Source: an uncultured Clostridia bacterium (GTDB lineage Bacteria > Bacillota > Clostridia > Christensenellales > CAG-917). From it: a DNA stretch of 45,596 bases. The notes beneath the pieces are model-generated. The model was not told where the DNA came from and searched no databases. It saw nothing but the letters and a program-made list of their open reading frames with translations. Shown piece after piece: positions 25,590 to 34,444 of the stretch. Position 1 is the first letter of the stretch, and every line of letters starts with the position of its first letter. The stretch is taken from the NCBI GenBank assembly GCA_947589475.1, contig CANQBO010000018.1, positions 1 to 45,596 on the forward strand. Direction: 5' to 3'. A program made the translations under genes and the position numbers.

Positions 25590-27404
25590 ATGGATGACGC
25601 TATTCTCGAGCCTTTGAAGGCTTATAAGACACAATTTGAAAAGCAATTTTCGGACAACACCGACGCCATGCTGGACGATATGGTCGTACGCTCGGGCATA
25701 AACGTTGCCGAAAACCGCGCCACCGCAAGGGCGTACCGTGCGGAGCTTGCCATTGCAAAAAAGATTGCGGACAAGCTGTCCTCTCACAGATCTCTGAACG
25801 GCTTTTTTATATTTTTGACTGTCGCGGGCTTCATCGCCGCCGCGATAGGCATCTATTTGCTTGTTGTCGGCAATACTTTAGTCGGCGCGCTGTGCGTAGG
25901 CATAGGGCTTGCCGTGGCGGGAGTCATGTTGGGCATAATATTCGGGGTCATGCGCCCGAAGATAAAAGACTTCGAGAAAAAACAGGCAAAACATCTCGAA
26001 AAAGCGGACGCGTTGCTTGACAAGTGCAACCGTCAGATGGCGCCCTTCAACTGCCTGTTTGATACAAACATGACGAAGAAGCTCATCGAAAAGACGGTGC
26101 CCTTGCTTGAGATCGACGACAATTTCAGCATGCGCAGGTATGATTACCTGAGCGGCAAATACGGCTTCCCCATCGACGCGCCTCAGAACCGTTCCACGAT
26201 AGGCATCCTCACGGGCGAAATACTGGGCAATCCCTTCGTTGTGGATAGAGAACTCGTTTCGTATATGGGGACCGAGACGTATTGGGGACACCTTGTCATC
26301 TCGTGGACAACGACTTATACGGATTCGGAAGGGAACGTTCACACGCAGACGCATACGCAAACTCTCACCGCATCCGTCACCAAACCCATGCCCCGCTTCA
26401 CGAAGGAGACTCGCCTCATATACGGCAACGAAGCCGCGCCCGACCTGAGTTTCACCCACAAGCCGTCGCACGCGGAGGATATGAGCGAAAACCAACTTGA
26501 AAGACACGTAAAGCGCGGCGCGAAAAAACTGCGCAAGAAACAGGACAAAGCCTTAAAGAATGGCGAAAGCAATTTCACCGAGATGGGAAATGAGGAATTC
26601 GACGTGCTTTTCGGCGCTACGGACCGTACGAATGAAGTGCAATTTCGCCTGCTGTTCACCCCTCTCGCCCAGAAAAATATGCTTGACATCATGAAGGATG
26701 CCGACGGTTTCGGGGACGACTTCCATTTTGCGAAACGCGGTTCGTTGAACTATATAGTTTCGGAGCATTCCGCTCAGTGGGATATGGACACGCAACCCTC
26801 AAAGTTTTACTCCTATGACATCGATATTGCGCGGGCGAATTTCGTCTCATTCAACAGGCAATACTTCAGATCGCTTTATTTCGACTTCGCTCCTCTGCTG
26901 TCCATTCCGCTCTATCAGCAGATGAAGCCGCACGAATACATCTATAAGGACGTTTACGGGCGCAACTATACCGCATACGAAGCCGAATATATGGCAAATG
27001 CCATAGGACAAGCGTCGTTTGCGCACCCGCTGTCGGCGACGGAAAGCATACTCAAGACCGCTATAATAGGCAGAGACGGCGCGTCGGATCATCTCGAGGT
27101 CACGGCGTATTCCTATCGCACGGAACAACGCGTGGACTTTGTCCCCGTGTTGGGTTTGGACGGAGCGCTGCACAGCGTTCCCGTGCCTTGGCAAGAATAT
27201 ATCCCCATAGAAAACCGCTCCACCGTCAAACTGAAGGAGCTGGGACTTTCGGGCAGAGAATTCGAGAGCAAACGCGCCTCTTCCCCGCTTGGCGACCTGC
27301 TTTCGAGATACGGCAAAAGCGCCTACGCGCACGGCTTGTTGTGCTGTCTCGTAGACGCGACGGATCAAAACTTCGACAAAGAAATAACCGAGGTTATGAA
27401 ATAA
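25590..27404 (+). CDS. Membrane protein of unknown function, partner of LemA
   Basis: This 604-residue protein has a helical N-terminus, two adjacent membrane helices at about residues 72-120, and a large soluble domain rich in aromatic residues and beta strands. I recognise no enzyme motif. I chose the ATG at 25590 because it is the first in-frame start after the promoter; its ribosome site is poor. A small hairpin GGCGC-GAAGA-GCGCC lies between GAGGGG and the start codon, so folding may bring them closer. It is followed 24 nt later by a LemA-family gene, and the pair probably works together at the membrane. Confidence 0.8.
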   Translation: MDDAILEPLKAYKTQFEKQFSDNTDAMLDDMVVRSGINVAENRATARAYRAELAIAKKIADKLSSHRSLNGFFIFLTVAGFIAAAIGIYLLVVGNTLVGALCVGIGLAVAGVMLGIIFGVMRPKIKDFEKKQAKHLEKADALLDKCNRQMAPFNCLFDTNMTKKLIEKTVPLLEIDDNFSMRRYDYLSGKYGFPIDAPQNRSTIGILTGEILGNPFVVDRELVSYMGTETYWGHLVISWTTTYTDSEGNVHTQTHTQTLTASVTKPMPRFTKETRLIYGNEAAPDLSFTHKPSHAEDMSENQLERHVKRGAKKLRKKQDKALKNGESNFTEMGNEEFDVLFGATDRTNEVQFRLLFTPLAQKNMLDIMKDADGFGDDFHFAKRGSLNYIVSEHSAQWDMDTQPSKFYSYDIDIARANFVSFNRQYFRSLYFDFAPLLSIPLYQQMKPHEYIYKDVYGRNYTAYEAEYMANAIGQASFAHPLSATESILKTAIIGRDGASDHLEVTAYSYRTEQRVDFVPVLGLDGALHSVPVPWQEYIPIENRSTVKLKELGLSGREFESKRASSPLGDLLSRYGKSAYAHGLLCCLVDATDQNFDKEITEVMK

Positions 27405-27428
27405 ATTTACCCAACAGGGAGGTCACTT

Positions 27429-28112
27429 ATGGCAAATGAATTGGATGAATTAAGCCCCGTAACAATGCCGTCCGGCAACGATACGAAGGTCATCGCAAAA
27501 CAGCTTGATGTCAAGATCGGGATAGGCTCGAAGATCTTCGACGTGATCTGGTGGCTGTTGCCCCCGATCATCGGAGGCGTGATCTGGAGCATCATGAAAG
27601 TCAAGGCAAAGAGCTATTTCCAACAGCTTCAGCAAAAACTTCAGCACGACGCGTCGCAGATCGACAACTACCTCGAACAGCGCGTGCAGATACTCAAAAA
27701 CTGCGCCCGCCTCGTGGATAAGGCGATAGAATTCGATCAAAGCACCTTCACGAAGATCGCGGAACTTCGCGCAGGGCACGGCGCAAACGGCGGCGCTTCA
27801 GGCGACGAGGCCAGAAATCAGATCGCTTCGGAACTCGAGCATATCAGCCGCAACGTCAACATAGCTTTTGAAAATTATCCCGAACTGCGCGCTCATCAGG
27901 AACTTGCGGACGCAATGCAACAAAACTCCTATCTGCAACGCGAAATAACCGCCGCGCGCGAAGTCTACAACGACACCGTCAACACGTGGAACCGCGAGAT
28001 CTTCCATTGGCCTACGCGTATGATCGTCGCCGCAAAAGCGGGCTATACGACGCGTATCCCCTTCATCGCCGACGAAGAGACCAAAGCGGCGGCACGCGAA
28101 ACTTTCTTCTGA
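27429..28112 (+). CDS. lemA: LemA family protein
   Basis: This 227-residue protein has one membrane helix (about 36-57) followed by the LemA helical domain: YLEQRVQILKNCARLVDKAIEF, then NVNIAFENYPELRAHQELADAMQ and a second helix pair ending NTWNREIFHWP. LemA proteins are membrane-anchored four-helix proteins of poorly known function, often beside large membrane proteins or metalloproteases. GGGAGGT is correctly placed before the ATG. It is the second gene of an operon with the 604-residue membrane protein. Confidence 0.88.
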   Translation: MANELDELSPVTMPSGNDTKVIAKQLDVKIGIGSKIFDVIWWLLPPIIGGVIWSIMKVKAKSYFQQLQQKLQHDASQIDNYLEQRVQILKNCARLVDKAIEFDQSTFTKIAELRAGHGANGGASGDEARNQIASELEHISRNVNIAFENYPELRAHQELADAMQQNSYLQREITAAREVYNDTVNTWNREIFHWPTRMIVAAKAGYTTRIPFIADEETKAAARETFF

Positions 28113-28217
28113 TATTGAAAAACGTCGGCGCACGCATATAGCGTGCGCTAAACTCGGACAACTAAAACGCGAATATCCTGCTCACGCAGGGTTTTTGCCG
28201 CTACGTACGATAGAAAT

Positions 28218-28258
28218 GCGCGAACCGGTGACTAAAGTCACGACGTTCGCGCGTTTTT
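28218..28258 (+). terminator. Terminator of the lemA operon
   Basis: GCGCGAAC (28218-28225) pairs with GTTCGCGC (28245-28252), with GTGACT/AGTCAC inside, followed by GTTTTT. A second GC-rich hairpin, GCGCACGC/GCGTGCGC, lies at about 28131-28149. Confidence 0.8.
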
Positions 28259-28291
28259 AGCTTGAGAGCGGGACAGCTCCCCGCATATATT

Positions 28292-29395
28292 TTACTTGTC
28301 CTGACCCGTGAAGATGTCCTTGTCGGAGGCGCTTCTTTGAGTGGAAAACGAGATGTTGCCCTTGTCCGTGATCGTGAGGGTGACGTCGCCGTTGAGGTCG
28401 GTGCGGTAGACTGTCATATTGCGGGCTTTCAGCCTGTCGAGAGCGGCTTGCGTGGGGTGATGATAGGAGTTGTCCTTTCCGCAACTGATCACTGCGTACT
28501 CGCAATTTACGGCACGCAAGAATTCGTTTAGGGAAGAGGTCGCACTGCCGTGATGAGCGACTTTGAGCACATCGCAATCGACATAGTTTATGCGGGAGGC
28601 GACGATAGGCTCGTTCATCTCATTGCTGTCCCCCGTAAACACGATGCGGCGGGAGTTGAATGTGAGAATGCCGACAGGCGAGACGGCGTTGAGTTTTTCC
28701 GCGTCTTTGAGGTTGTTGTCGGCATAAAATTGCTTTGTGGGGCACCAGAAAGTAAGCTCATAACCATCGCCCGATATTACTATGTCGTTGGAGTATTCGT
28801 CTTCGTCCATATTGAGGTGGAGAATGCAATCCTCCTCGCTTAGCGCGGCGATGAAAAACTTCGCGTACGTGCTTGTATTTACCGTGTCGGGGTCGGTAAA
28901 CAGCGCAAGTTTGTCTTTGTCGAGAGCGTTGATCTGCTCAATAAGTCCCTTATTGCTCGGCGCCGCCTTTACGTTGGGCATATAGATGTTGGCGACGTCA
29001 AACTCGTTTATGACGGCGTCCAAAAACTCCACGTGGTCTTGATCGGTGTGCGTGAGCATGAGGTGGTCTATGACATTATCGTCGTTCAGCTGATCGAGTA
29101 CGTCTAGCGCTTGCTCTTCTTTCATTCCTTTTGTGCTTCCCATATCTATGAGCATATCTCTGCCGTCGGGAAATTCTATGTAAATTCCGTCGCCTTGCCC
29201 CACATCTATGAAGTGCACGACAAGCTGTCCGTCCGTGAGTTCGCGCGAGAAGAATGCGTCCATGAGCGCTTCCCACCTGTCGGGGAAGCCGAAACGGAAT
29301 ATGCAAATGCCGATGATGACGATCACAAGTATGATCGCCACCACGATGACGAGCGTTTTCAGCTGTTTTTGACTTAAAGTCGTTTTGGATGCCAT
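28292..29395 (-). CDS. Membrane-anchored ComEC/Rec2-like metallo-beta-lactamase-fold hydrolase
   Basis: This 367-residue protein has one N-terminal membrane helix (about 14-33) and an extracellular metallo-hydrolase domain: FIDVGQGDGIYIEF, LIDMGS, the metal motif HTDQDH, FTGDSNEMNE and VAHHGSATS. These match the soluble domain of ComEC and related stand-alone hydrolases. Without the ComEC channel it probably degrades extracellular nucleic acid or a phosphoester. I chose the ATG at 29395; the frame is open 12 codons upstream, but that segment is the promoter itself. There is no leader and no ribosome site. Confidence 0.88.
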   Translation of the reverse strand: MASKTTLSQKQLKTLVIVVAIILVIVIIGICIFRFGFPDRWEALMDAFFSRELTDGQLVVHFIDVGQGDGIYIEFPDGRDMLIDMGSTKGMKEEQALDVLDQLNDDNVIDHLMLTHTDQDHVEFLDAVINEFDVANIYMPNVKAAPSNKGLIEQINALDKDKLALFTDPDTVNTSTYAKFFIAALSEEDCILHLNMDEDEYSNDIVISGDGYELTFWCPTKQFYADNNLKDAEKLNAVSPVGILTFNSRRIVFTGDSNEMNEPIVASRINYVDCDVLKVAHHGSATSSLNEFLRAVNCEYAVISCGKDNSYHHPTQAALDRLKARNMTVYRTDLNGDVTLTITDKGNISFSTQRSASDKDIFTGQDK

Positions 29396-29401
29396 AAAGA
29401 T

Positions 29402-29431
29402 ATTATATTCTTCGCCGCGCCCCTCTGTCAA
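29402..29431 (-). promoter_or_regulatory. Promoter giving a leaderless transcript for the hydrolase
   Basis: Perfect TTGACA (29431-29426), 18 bp and perfect TATAAT (29407-29402), with the ATG only 6 bp after the -10. Transcription would start on or next to the A of the ATG. Confidence 0.75.
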
Positions 29432-29554
29432 GTCGATGATCGGACGTTTCGTTTAAAACACGGGTTTATTGTACGAGCGCACTTACAAAAGACTCGCTTT
29501 TATTTTGGATTTCGGGACGTTTTACGCATAAAAGTTTATTTTGCGCTCAAAATC

Positions 29555-29583
29555 TTGCTTAGACGTAAAATCGGTGATATAAT
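29555..29583 (+). promoter_or_regulatory. Promoter of the DUF1858 gene
   Basis: TTGCTT (29555-29560), 17 bp and TATAAT (29578-29583). The start codon follows about 32 bp later behind GGAGGA. Confidence 0.65.
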
Positions 29584-29615
29584 GACCGTAATAAAGATTT
29601 TCGGAGGAAACGAAT

Positions 29616-29813
29616 ATGATCTCAAAAGATATGCTCATCATCGACGTGCTTGAACAGGGCGATCCCGACAAGCTCGCGGAGATACTTATGGAAAGCGGTA
29701 TGCACTGCTTGCATTGCGCGCTCGCGCACGGCGAAACGCTCGAGGAAGCCGCCGCCGTTCACGGAATAGACGCGGACAAGCTTGTAGAAGCTCTAAATGC
29801 CGCCTGCAAATAA
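29616..29813 (+). CDS. DUF1858 domain protein with CxxC
   Basis: This 65-residue protein is a stand-alone DUF1858 domain: MISKDMLIIDVLEQGDPD, then GMHCLHCALAHGETLEEAA and an ending helix with DADKLVEAL. The CLHC pair is the expected redox-active or metal-binding site of this family, which occurs beside hybrid-cluster and other redox proteins. The exact role is unknown. It has its own promoter and a strong GGAGGA ribosome site. Confidence 0.88.
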   Translation: MISKDMLIIDVLEQGDPDKLAEILMESGMHCLHCALAHGETLEEAAAVHGIDADKLVEALNAACK

Positions 29814-29899
29814 AAAACTCCGTCGCATATTACGCACAACTTAAAATCTGACGGCATTTGCCAAAATCTTCGGCTTTACATTTGGATTTGATGTCGTAA

Positions 29900-30625
29900 A
29901 GTCAGAACCACCAGCTGAGCTGGTGGCTTGCTCTGCGGCCCTGCCGCCTGTTCGTGGCGGGGACGCAAAGCGTCTGATGAGTATTCCGCCAGCCGCCTAC
30001 CGTTCCCGGGCTGCCCCTATGAAGGGGCTTTTCTTATGCCTTCTTTACCGGCTCACCCGTGAACGGGTCTACATACTCTTTGATACTTATTTGCTCATAT
30101 TCTTTATCCTGCTGGAGCTGATTGGCAATATATTCCTTTATTGCCTTTTCGTTCTTCCCGACCGTATCCACATAGTATCCTCTACACCAGAAACTTCGGT
30201 TACCATACTTGTATCTCATGTTAGCGTACTTCTCGAATATCATTATGGAGCTTTTACCTTTTAGATACCCCATGAACGACGAGATACTTATCTTCGGCGG
30301 TATGGAAAGCAACATGTGGATATGATCCGGGCAGGCTTCCGCTTGTATAATCTCTACGCCTTTATACTCGCAGAGCTTGCGCATTATCCTGCCTATATCT
30401 TCTTTAATTTTTCCGTATATAACTTGCCTGCGGAACTTAGGAGCGAATACCACGTGATATTGACATCTCCATTTGCTGTGTGCTAAACTGTCCTCGTTCA
30501 TATGAACTACCTCCTTGTATTTGTTTTGCGGCTGACGGATCCGCTTACATTATACACGGAGGTTTTATTTTTCTCAACGCTAAAGCTCTTCCTGCCTCAC
30601 CAGCTTAGCTGGTGGTTAAGCCACA
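29900..30625. mobile_element. IS200-type insertion sequence, apparently complete
   Basis: A single-gene IS200/IS605-family element without tnpB. Ends are estimated from end hairpins: CCACCAGCT-G-AGCTGGTGG at 29908-29926 and CACCAGCT-T-AGCTGGTG at 30598-30614. It has no terminal inverted repeats, as expected. A plus-strand hairpin with TTTT near 30016-30037 (GCCCCT/AGGGGC) would block transcription entering from the left. Exact cleavage sites were not determined. Confidence 0.8.
30034..30501 (-). CDS. tnpA: IS200-family Y1 transposase
   Basis: This 155-residue TnpA cuts and joins single-stranded DNA as a dimer. It has the HUH motif in CPDHIHMLLSIP and the catalytic tyrosine in AIKEYIANQ. The length is normal and the frame intact, so the element may still move. 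AAGGAGGT precedes the ATG. Confidence 0.95.
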   Translation of the reverse strand: MNEDSLAHSKWRCQYHVVFAPKFRRQVIYGKIKEDIGRIMRKLCEYKGVEIIQAEACPDHIHMLLSIPPKISISSFMGYLKGKSSIMIFEKYANMRYKYGNRSFWCRGYYVDTVGKNEKAIKEYIANQLQQDKEYEQISIKEYVDPFTGEPVKKA

Positions 30626-30668
30626 ATACAAAATATCCGTCTAAAACAGGCGGATATTTGTATTTTGC
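30626..30668 (+). terminator. Terminator just outside the IS200 right end
   Basis: AATACAAAATATCCG pairs with CGGATATTTGTATT (one bulged A), followed by TTTTGCC. It probably ended the DUF1858 transcript before the IS inserted between them. The rest of the gap up to 30810 holds nothing I can identify. Confidence 0.65.
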
Positions 30669-30810
30669 CTATTTAAAAATTTGCGATGGGGTGAAAATGC
30701 GGCAATCATCATAGAGTCAAAGCGGCGCGCTCACTCAATTTGCCGAGAAAAGATATGTTTTCATATGCTCCGCCTTGCGGGACGCGATGTCAAGCGCGCA
30801 TACGTTTGAT

Positions 30811-30839
30811 TTGACATACAAAAATGCGAGTGATATACT
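30811..30839 (+). promoter_or_regulatory. Promoter giving a leaderless transcript for the DUF1624 gene
   Basis: Perfect TTGACA (30811-30816), 17 bp and TATACT (30834-30839), with the ATG 6 bp after the -10 and no ribosome site. Confidence 0.75.
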
Positions 30840-30845
30840 GCTTGT

Positions 30846-31757
30846 ATGAAGTTCTTTCCCGACGATAACGACGGTATGATACCTTTTGAAACGCAACTGA
30901 ACTATCTTCCGCTCCCGAAAAAGCGCATTTGGGAGTTGGATTTTTTGCGCGCTCTCTGCGTCATTTTGATGATACTCGATCATTTGACGATGTGCGTCAC
31001 GATGTTCGCGCCCGCCTGGTACGGCTCAAGCAGTTGGTATTTCCTCGGTTTTGGCAACGCATTCACACGCTTTTGCTTTAAGTGGGTGGGCAGTCATAAG
31101 TGGCGCGTAGCACACAGCATAGTGCTGGTTTTCTTCTTCGGCATATCGGGTATTTCCTGCACCTTTTCGCGCTCGAACTATCATCGCGGCGCCTCGCTCA
31201 TGTGCGTCGCCCTCGCCTACTCGCTTGTCACGCTTTTCGACGAGTACGTGCTTGGCATAACGGGTTCTTTTGTGACTTTCGGAGTGTTGCACTTCCTCGC
31301 GTCCATGATTCTGCTATACTCGCTTGTGGACTTCCTCTGCCGTCGCGACAAACGCTCCGTCGCGATATGCAGCGTAGGACTTTGCGCCATAGCTTTGATA
31401 CTCTACTTCTGCTACACGCCGCCCGAATCCACCCCCATCTACTTCGCGTTCCTCTTCCCGCCTCACAACTTTTGGGGCGATCCCAGCCTTTTTTACGATC
31501 AGGGAGACGTCTCTCCCGGGGACATGTTCACCATCGTGCAATATCTTCCCTACTTCTTTTGGGGCGCCGCGGCGGGACCATTCCTCTATCGCACCCGCGA
31601 GTCCCTGCTCCCGAAGCTGGACGGCAAATGGAACCGCCCCGTACGCTTTGTCGGGCGCCACGCGCTTATAATATTCATATTGCATATTCCCGTACTTATG
31701 GGCGTACTCGCCCTCCTTTCCTACCTCTTCATCACCCCGGGAAGTTGGGGCTTTTGA
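30846..31757 (+). CDS. DUF1624 / heparan-glucosaminide acetyltransferase-like membrane protein
   Basis: This 303-residue protein has about seven membrane helices. Its start, KRIWELDFLRALCVILMILDHL, is the typical first segment of DUF1624 (HGSNAT catalytic-like) proteins, which carry the Asp-His pair (here LDHL) thought to act in acyl transfer across the membrane. The ending VRFVGRHALIIFILHIPVL is also typical. It probably modifies a cell-surface sugar. No ribosome site precedes the ATG, which directly follows a strong promoter. Confidence 0.87.
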   Translation: MKFFPDDNDGMIPFETQLNYLPLPKKRIWELDFLRALCVILMILDHLTMCVTMFAPAWYGSSSWYFLGFGNAFTRFCFKWVGSHKWRVAHSIVLVFFFGISGISCTFSRSNYHRGASLMCVALAYSLVTLFDEYVLGITGSFVTFGVLHFLASMILLYSLVDFLCRRDKRSVAICSVGLCAIALILYFCYTPPESTPIYFAFLFPPHNFWGDPSLFYDQGDVSPGDMFTIVQYLPYFFWGAAAGPFLYRTRESLLPKLDGKWNRPVRFVGRHALIIFILHIPVLMGVLALLSYLFITPGSWGF

Positions 31758-31861
31758 CGCTTCCGTTTTTTGAAAAATGCGCAAACGTTGCAACTTTTAC
31801 CGCTATTTTTAGTTTCAATTCCGCAAATAACAAAAAGATTGGTTGCAAATTGAATTTTATG

Positions 31862-31890
31862 TTGAAAAACATATAGTTATATGATAAAAT
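31862..31890 (+). promoter_or_regulatory. Promoter of the small membrane protein gene
   Basis: TTGAAA (31862-31867), 17 bp and TAAAAT (31885-31890). AGAGAGGTG and the ATG follow within 25 bp. Confidence 0.65.
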
Positions 31891-31912
31891 AAATTAAAAA
31901 GAGAGGTGCAAC

Positions 31913-32602
31913 ATGTTTACAAAGCAACATCCCGTAAGATCCTGTTTGTTCGCGCTTGCTATTGCGCTCATCGTGCTCGGTATACTGTTTTTATTGAATG
32001 CTATGGAAACGGCGCGCATCTTCCCCGCATTCTATGACATAAGCAATGTGCTCGCAAAATACATCGTCGTCATAATCACGATGGCGTGCGGCATTATGCT
32101 TTTCTCAAACCTCGCCACTCGCATCGAGCAGGATAAGTTGAGAAACGGCCTCACAATAGGCATAACGACATTCTCGACCGTGCTCACGGTGCCGCTCGTC
32201 TATGTCTTTATCGCAATATTCCCCTTGAAAGCGGCGGGCGCAATGGGTCCCGTAGGCAAGATAATGGCTCTCGACAGGATACTTGCCGGCTTTGAAGCAT
32301 GGTTCGGAGGAGGCGCATTTCTGTATGTGGTGTTGGTCGTCATGCTTCTGCTCTCCATCGTTTTCATATCCTTCCCTCTTCTCACGGGCATACTCGCCGT
32401 CAAAGGCAAGACTATAGTCGTCGGCAAACAGAAAAACGGCAAATTCGGCATAGGCCTCGCACCCCTTCCCGTCCTCGCCACACGCGCCGCCGCTGACGAC
32501 ACGTCCGACACCTCCGCAGATGAAGCGGCCGATACCGCCTCGGAGGAAAGCTCCGCCACAACAACGACCGCCGAGACAGACAGTTCCGCTTCCGAAGAGT
32601 GA
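31913..32602 (+). CDS. Four-helix membrane protein with acidic Ser/Thr-rich tail
   Basis: This 229-residue protein has four membrane helices (about residues 10-28, 47-65, 79-103 and 137-158) and a C-terminal tail of about 40 residues made almost only of Ala, Ser, Thr, Asp and Glu. I recognise no family or active site. It stands alone between its own promoter and a terminator. AGAGAGGTG is the ribosome site. Confidence 0.8.
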   Translation: MFTKQHPVRSCLFALAIALIVLGILFLLNAMETARIFPAFYDISNVLAKYIVVIITMACGIMLFSNLATRIEQDKLRNGLTIGITTFSTVLTVPLVYVFIAIFPLKAAGAMGPVGKIMALDRILAGFEAWFGGGAFLYVVLVVMLLLSIVFISFPLLTGILAVKGKTIVVGKQKNGKFGIGLAPLPVLATRAAADDTSDTSADEAADTASEESSATTTTAETDSSASEE

Positions 32603-32643
32603 CGGAAAACTAAACTTTGATCAAATATTTTCGACAAACATTC

Positions 32644-32680
32644 AGCCGTGGCATTTACGCGCCGCGGCTTTTTATTTTTG
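32644..32680 (+). terminator. Terminator after the membrane protein gene
   Basis: AGCCGTGGC pairs with GCCGCGGCT (one G-T pair) around ATTTACGC, followed by TTTTATTTTT. Confidence 0.75.
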
Positions 32681-32774
32681 CAAATAACTTCCGAAACTTA
32701 CAACCACAGCAATTTGCCATTCAAATATCCGACTCATAAATCGCCTCCGCAAGCGATTTTTACCCGCAAAAGCA

Positions 32775-32803
32775 TTGACATCGCGCCCGCGCTGTGCTAA
32801 TAT
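32775..32803 (+). promoter_or_regulatory. tRNA-Ser promoter
   Basis: TTGACA (32775-32780), 17 bp and TAATAT (32798-32803) with TGC before the -10; the tRNA begins about 23 bp later. Confidence 0.75.
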
Positions 32804-32826
32804 ATAATCCTAAGTCAAGTCGGCAC

Positions 32827-32918
32827 GGAGAAGTACCCAAGAGGCCGAAGGGGCTCCCCTGCTAAGGGAGTAGTACGAGTGAATCGTAGCCAGGGTTCAA
32901 ATCCCTGCTTCTCCGCCA
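32827..32918 (+). tRNA. tRNA-Ser (GCT)
   Basis: This is a 92-nt class II tRNA with acceptor arms GGAGAAG/CTTCTCC, anticodon loop CTGCTAA (anticodon GCT), a long variable arm, T-loop GGTTCAAATCC, discriminator G and an encoded CCA. Its last 22 bases (32897-32918) are also the end of the recombinase gene on the opposite strand, which makes it the likely insertion site of the island. Confidence 0.97.
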
Positions 32919-34444
32919 AGTGCAACTCGTTTGAACTTTTTTGGTTCAAGCGAGTTGTTTTCTATTATCTCTTCAAGATTTTCGGCAGCTTCGGCTTCTT
33001 TTAATTGTTTTTTGTCAAGTTGTTTGATCTCTCGGTCGTTCGAGTTATAGAGGATAATAACCTTATCGTCGAAAAGAATGACACGGTTTATAAACGAGTT
33101 AAAGAATTCGTTTCTTTCCTCGCCGTCCTCGTATTTCATACGTGCAAAGTAAGACAAAAATTTCTTGACTTCGCTTGCTTTTAGCGGCTTTATCTGCCGC
33201 GCTTGTTCCACGGTGATTTTCGTTTCGAGATCGGACTTTTCCGCTTCCAATGAAAGTAGTCGCTCCTGCGTTGTCTTTGTAAAAATGCCGTGTTCTATCG
33301 CCGCCATAATACCGCCGATGGACTTGTTGACCTCTTTGAGTTCCTTTTCAAGCGACAGCAAAGCAACAGGCGTGGCAAGGTCGGCGTTGAATTTCTCGGT
33401 AACAATGTTCGAGATTTTGTCGATGACGTTTGGGCGAAGGACGTATTTTATCGTCGCCTCGAACACCAAGCGTTCTATGTACTCTTGACTTACGGCTTTC
33501 TTTTGACAATCGGTTGTTTTCAGCTTTTTACCGTAGCACTTGTAGTAGTGGTACACACGCCCCGTTTTGCTCGTTCCCGCCTCGGCGGTGATAGCCGAAT
33601 GACAATAACCGCAAACGAGTTTCCCGCTTAAAATATACGGCTGTTCGTCGTAATTTTTTCTTTGCTTATGTTTATGAGTATCCATGACCGAATTTGCCGC
33701 GCGGAACAGCGTTTCGTCCACAATAGGCGGGATGACGTTGGTATAGACATTGCCGTCTATGTTGACGACGCCCATATATTTTTCGTTGCGTATAATGCGG
33801 GCAAGTTGGCTCATCGTGAACTTTTTGCCCGATTTGGTCTTTATCCCCGAGGCGTTCAGGCGGTCTATAATATCTTTCGCCTTCTCTCCGTTCCGATAGC
33901 GCGTAAAGATATCCTTGACGACGACCGCTTCAAGAGGATTTATCGTCCACTTTTTGTCCACGGTATCATAACCGAGCAGTCCGTATCCGCCTATGAAATA
34001 TCCTTTTGTAAGGCTCTCCTTAATGCCGCGCTTGACCTTCTGCGAAAGTTCTGCGGAGTAATATTCCGCCATACTTTCAAGAACGCCTTCAATGAGAATA
34101 CCGCTCGCATCCTCGGTTATATTTTCCTTTGCCGAGAGAACCCTCACGCCGTTCTTTTTGAGTTTTGCCTTATAGTTTGCGCTGTCATAGCGGTTTCGGG
34201 CGAAGCGGTCTAACTGATAGACAAGGACGTAATCGAAAGTTTTCTTTTTGCTGTCGTCGATCATTTTAAGGAACTGCGGACGCTTGTCCGTAGTTCCCGT
34301 CAATGCTCTGTCTATGTATTCGCCAACAACGGTCAAGTCCTGCCGTTTGGCGTAATCGTAACATTCCCGAAGTTGTCCTTCTATGGATTGCTCCGTCTGC
34401 GTGTGCGAGGAAAACCTTGCATAAATAACCGTTCTCTTTTTCAT
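32897..34444 (-). CDS. Large serine recombinase
   Basis: This 515-residue site-specific recombinase has an N-terminal resolvase domain (1 to about 150) with VIYARFSSHTQTEQS and the nucleophile Ser12, LVYQLDRFARN, and an active-site region ending at QKVKRGIKE. A recombinase domain follows (about 155-265), then a zinc ribbon beginning VCGYCHSAI with a second Cys pair near KCYGKKLKTTDC, and a coiled coil (about 365-430). It should catalyse integration and excision of the island. The last six residues (GGEAGI) and the stop codon are encoded by the tRNA-Ser 3' end, so the C-terminus was probably created or restored by integration. AAAGGAG precedes the ATG. Confidence 0.93.
   Translation of the reverse strand: MKKRTVIYARFSSHTQTEQSIEGQLRECYDYAKRQDLTVVGEYIDRALTGTTDKRPQFLKMIDDSKKKTFDYVLVYQLDRFARNRYDSANYKAKLKKNGVRVLSAKENITEDASGILIEGVLESMAEYYSAELSQKVKRGIKESLTKGYFIGGYGLLGYDTVDKKWTINPLEAVVVKDIFTRYRNGEKAKDIIDRLNASGIKTKSGKKFTMSQLARIIRNEKYMGVVNIDGNVYTNVIPPIVDETLFRAANSVMDTHKHKQRKNYDEQPYILSGKLVCGYCHSAITAEAGTSKTGRVYHYYKCYGKKLKTTDCQKKAVSQEYIERLVFEATIKYVLRPNVIDKISNIVTEKFNADLATPVALLSLEKELKEVNKSIGGIMAAIEHGIFTKTTQERLLSLEAEKSDLETKITVEQARQIKPLKASEVKKFLSYFARMKYEDGEERNEFFNSFINRVILFDDKVIILYNSNDREIKQLDKKQLKEAEAAENLEEIIENNSLEPKKFKRVALGGEAGI
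32923..32962 (+). terminator. tRNA-Ser terminator inside the recombinase gene
   Basis: CAACTCG-T-TTGAAC (32923-32936) pairs with GTTCAA-G-CGAGTTG (32944-32957) as a 14-bp stem, with loop TTTTTTG and tail TTTTC. It stops tRNA-Ser transcription in the plus direction and lies within the last recombinase codons. Confidence 0.8.
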
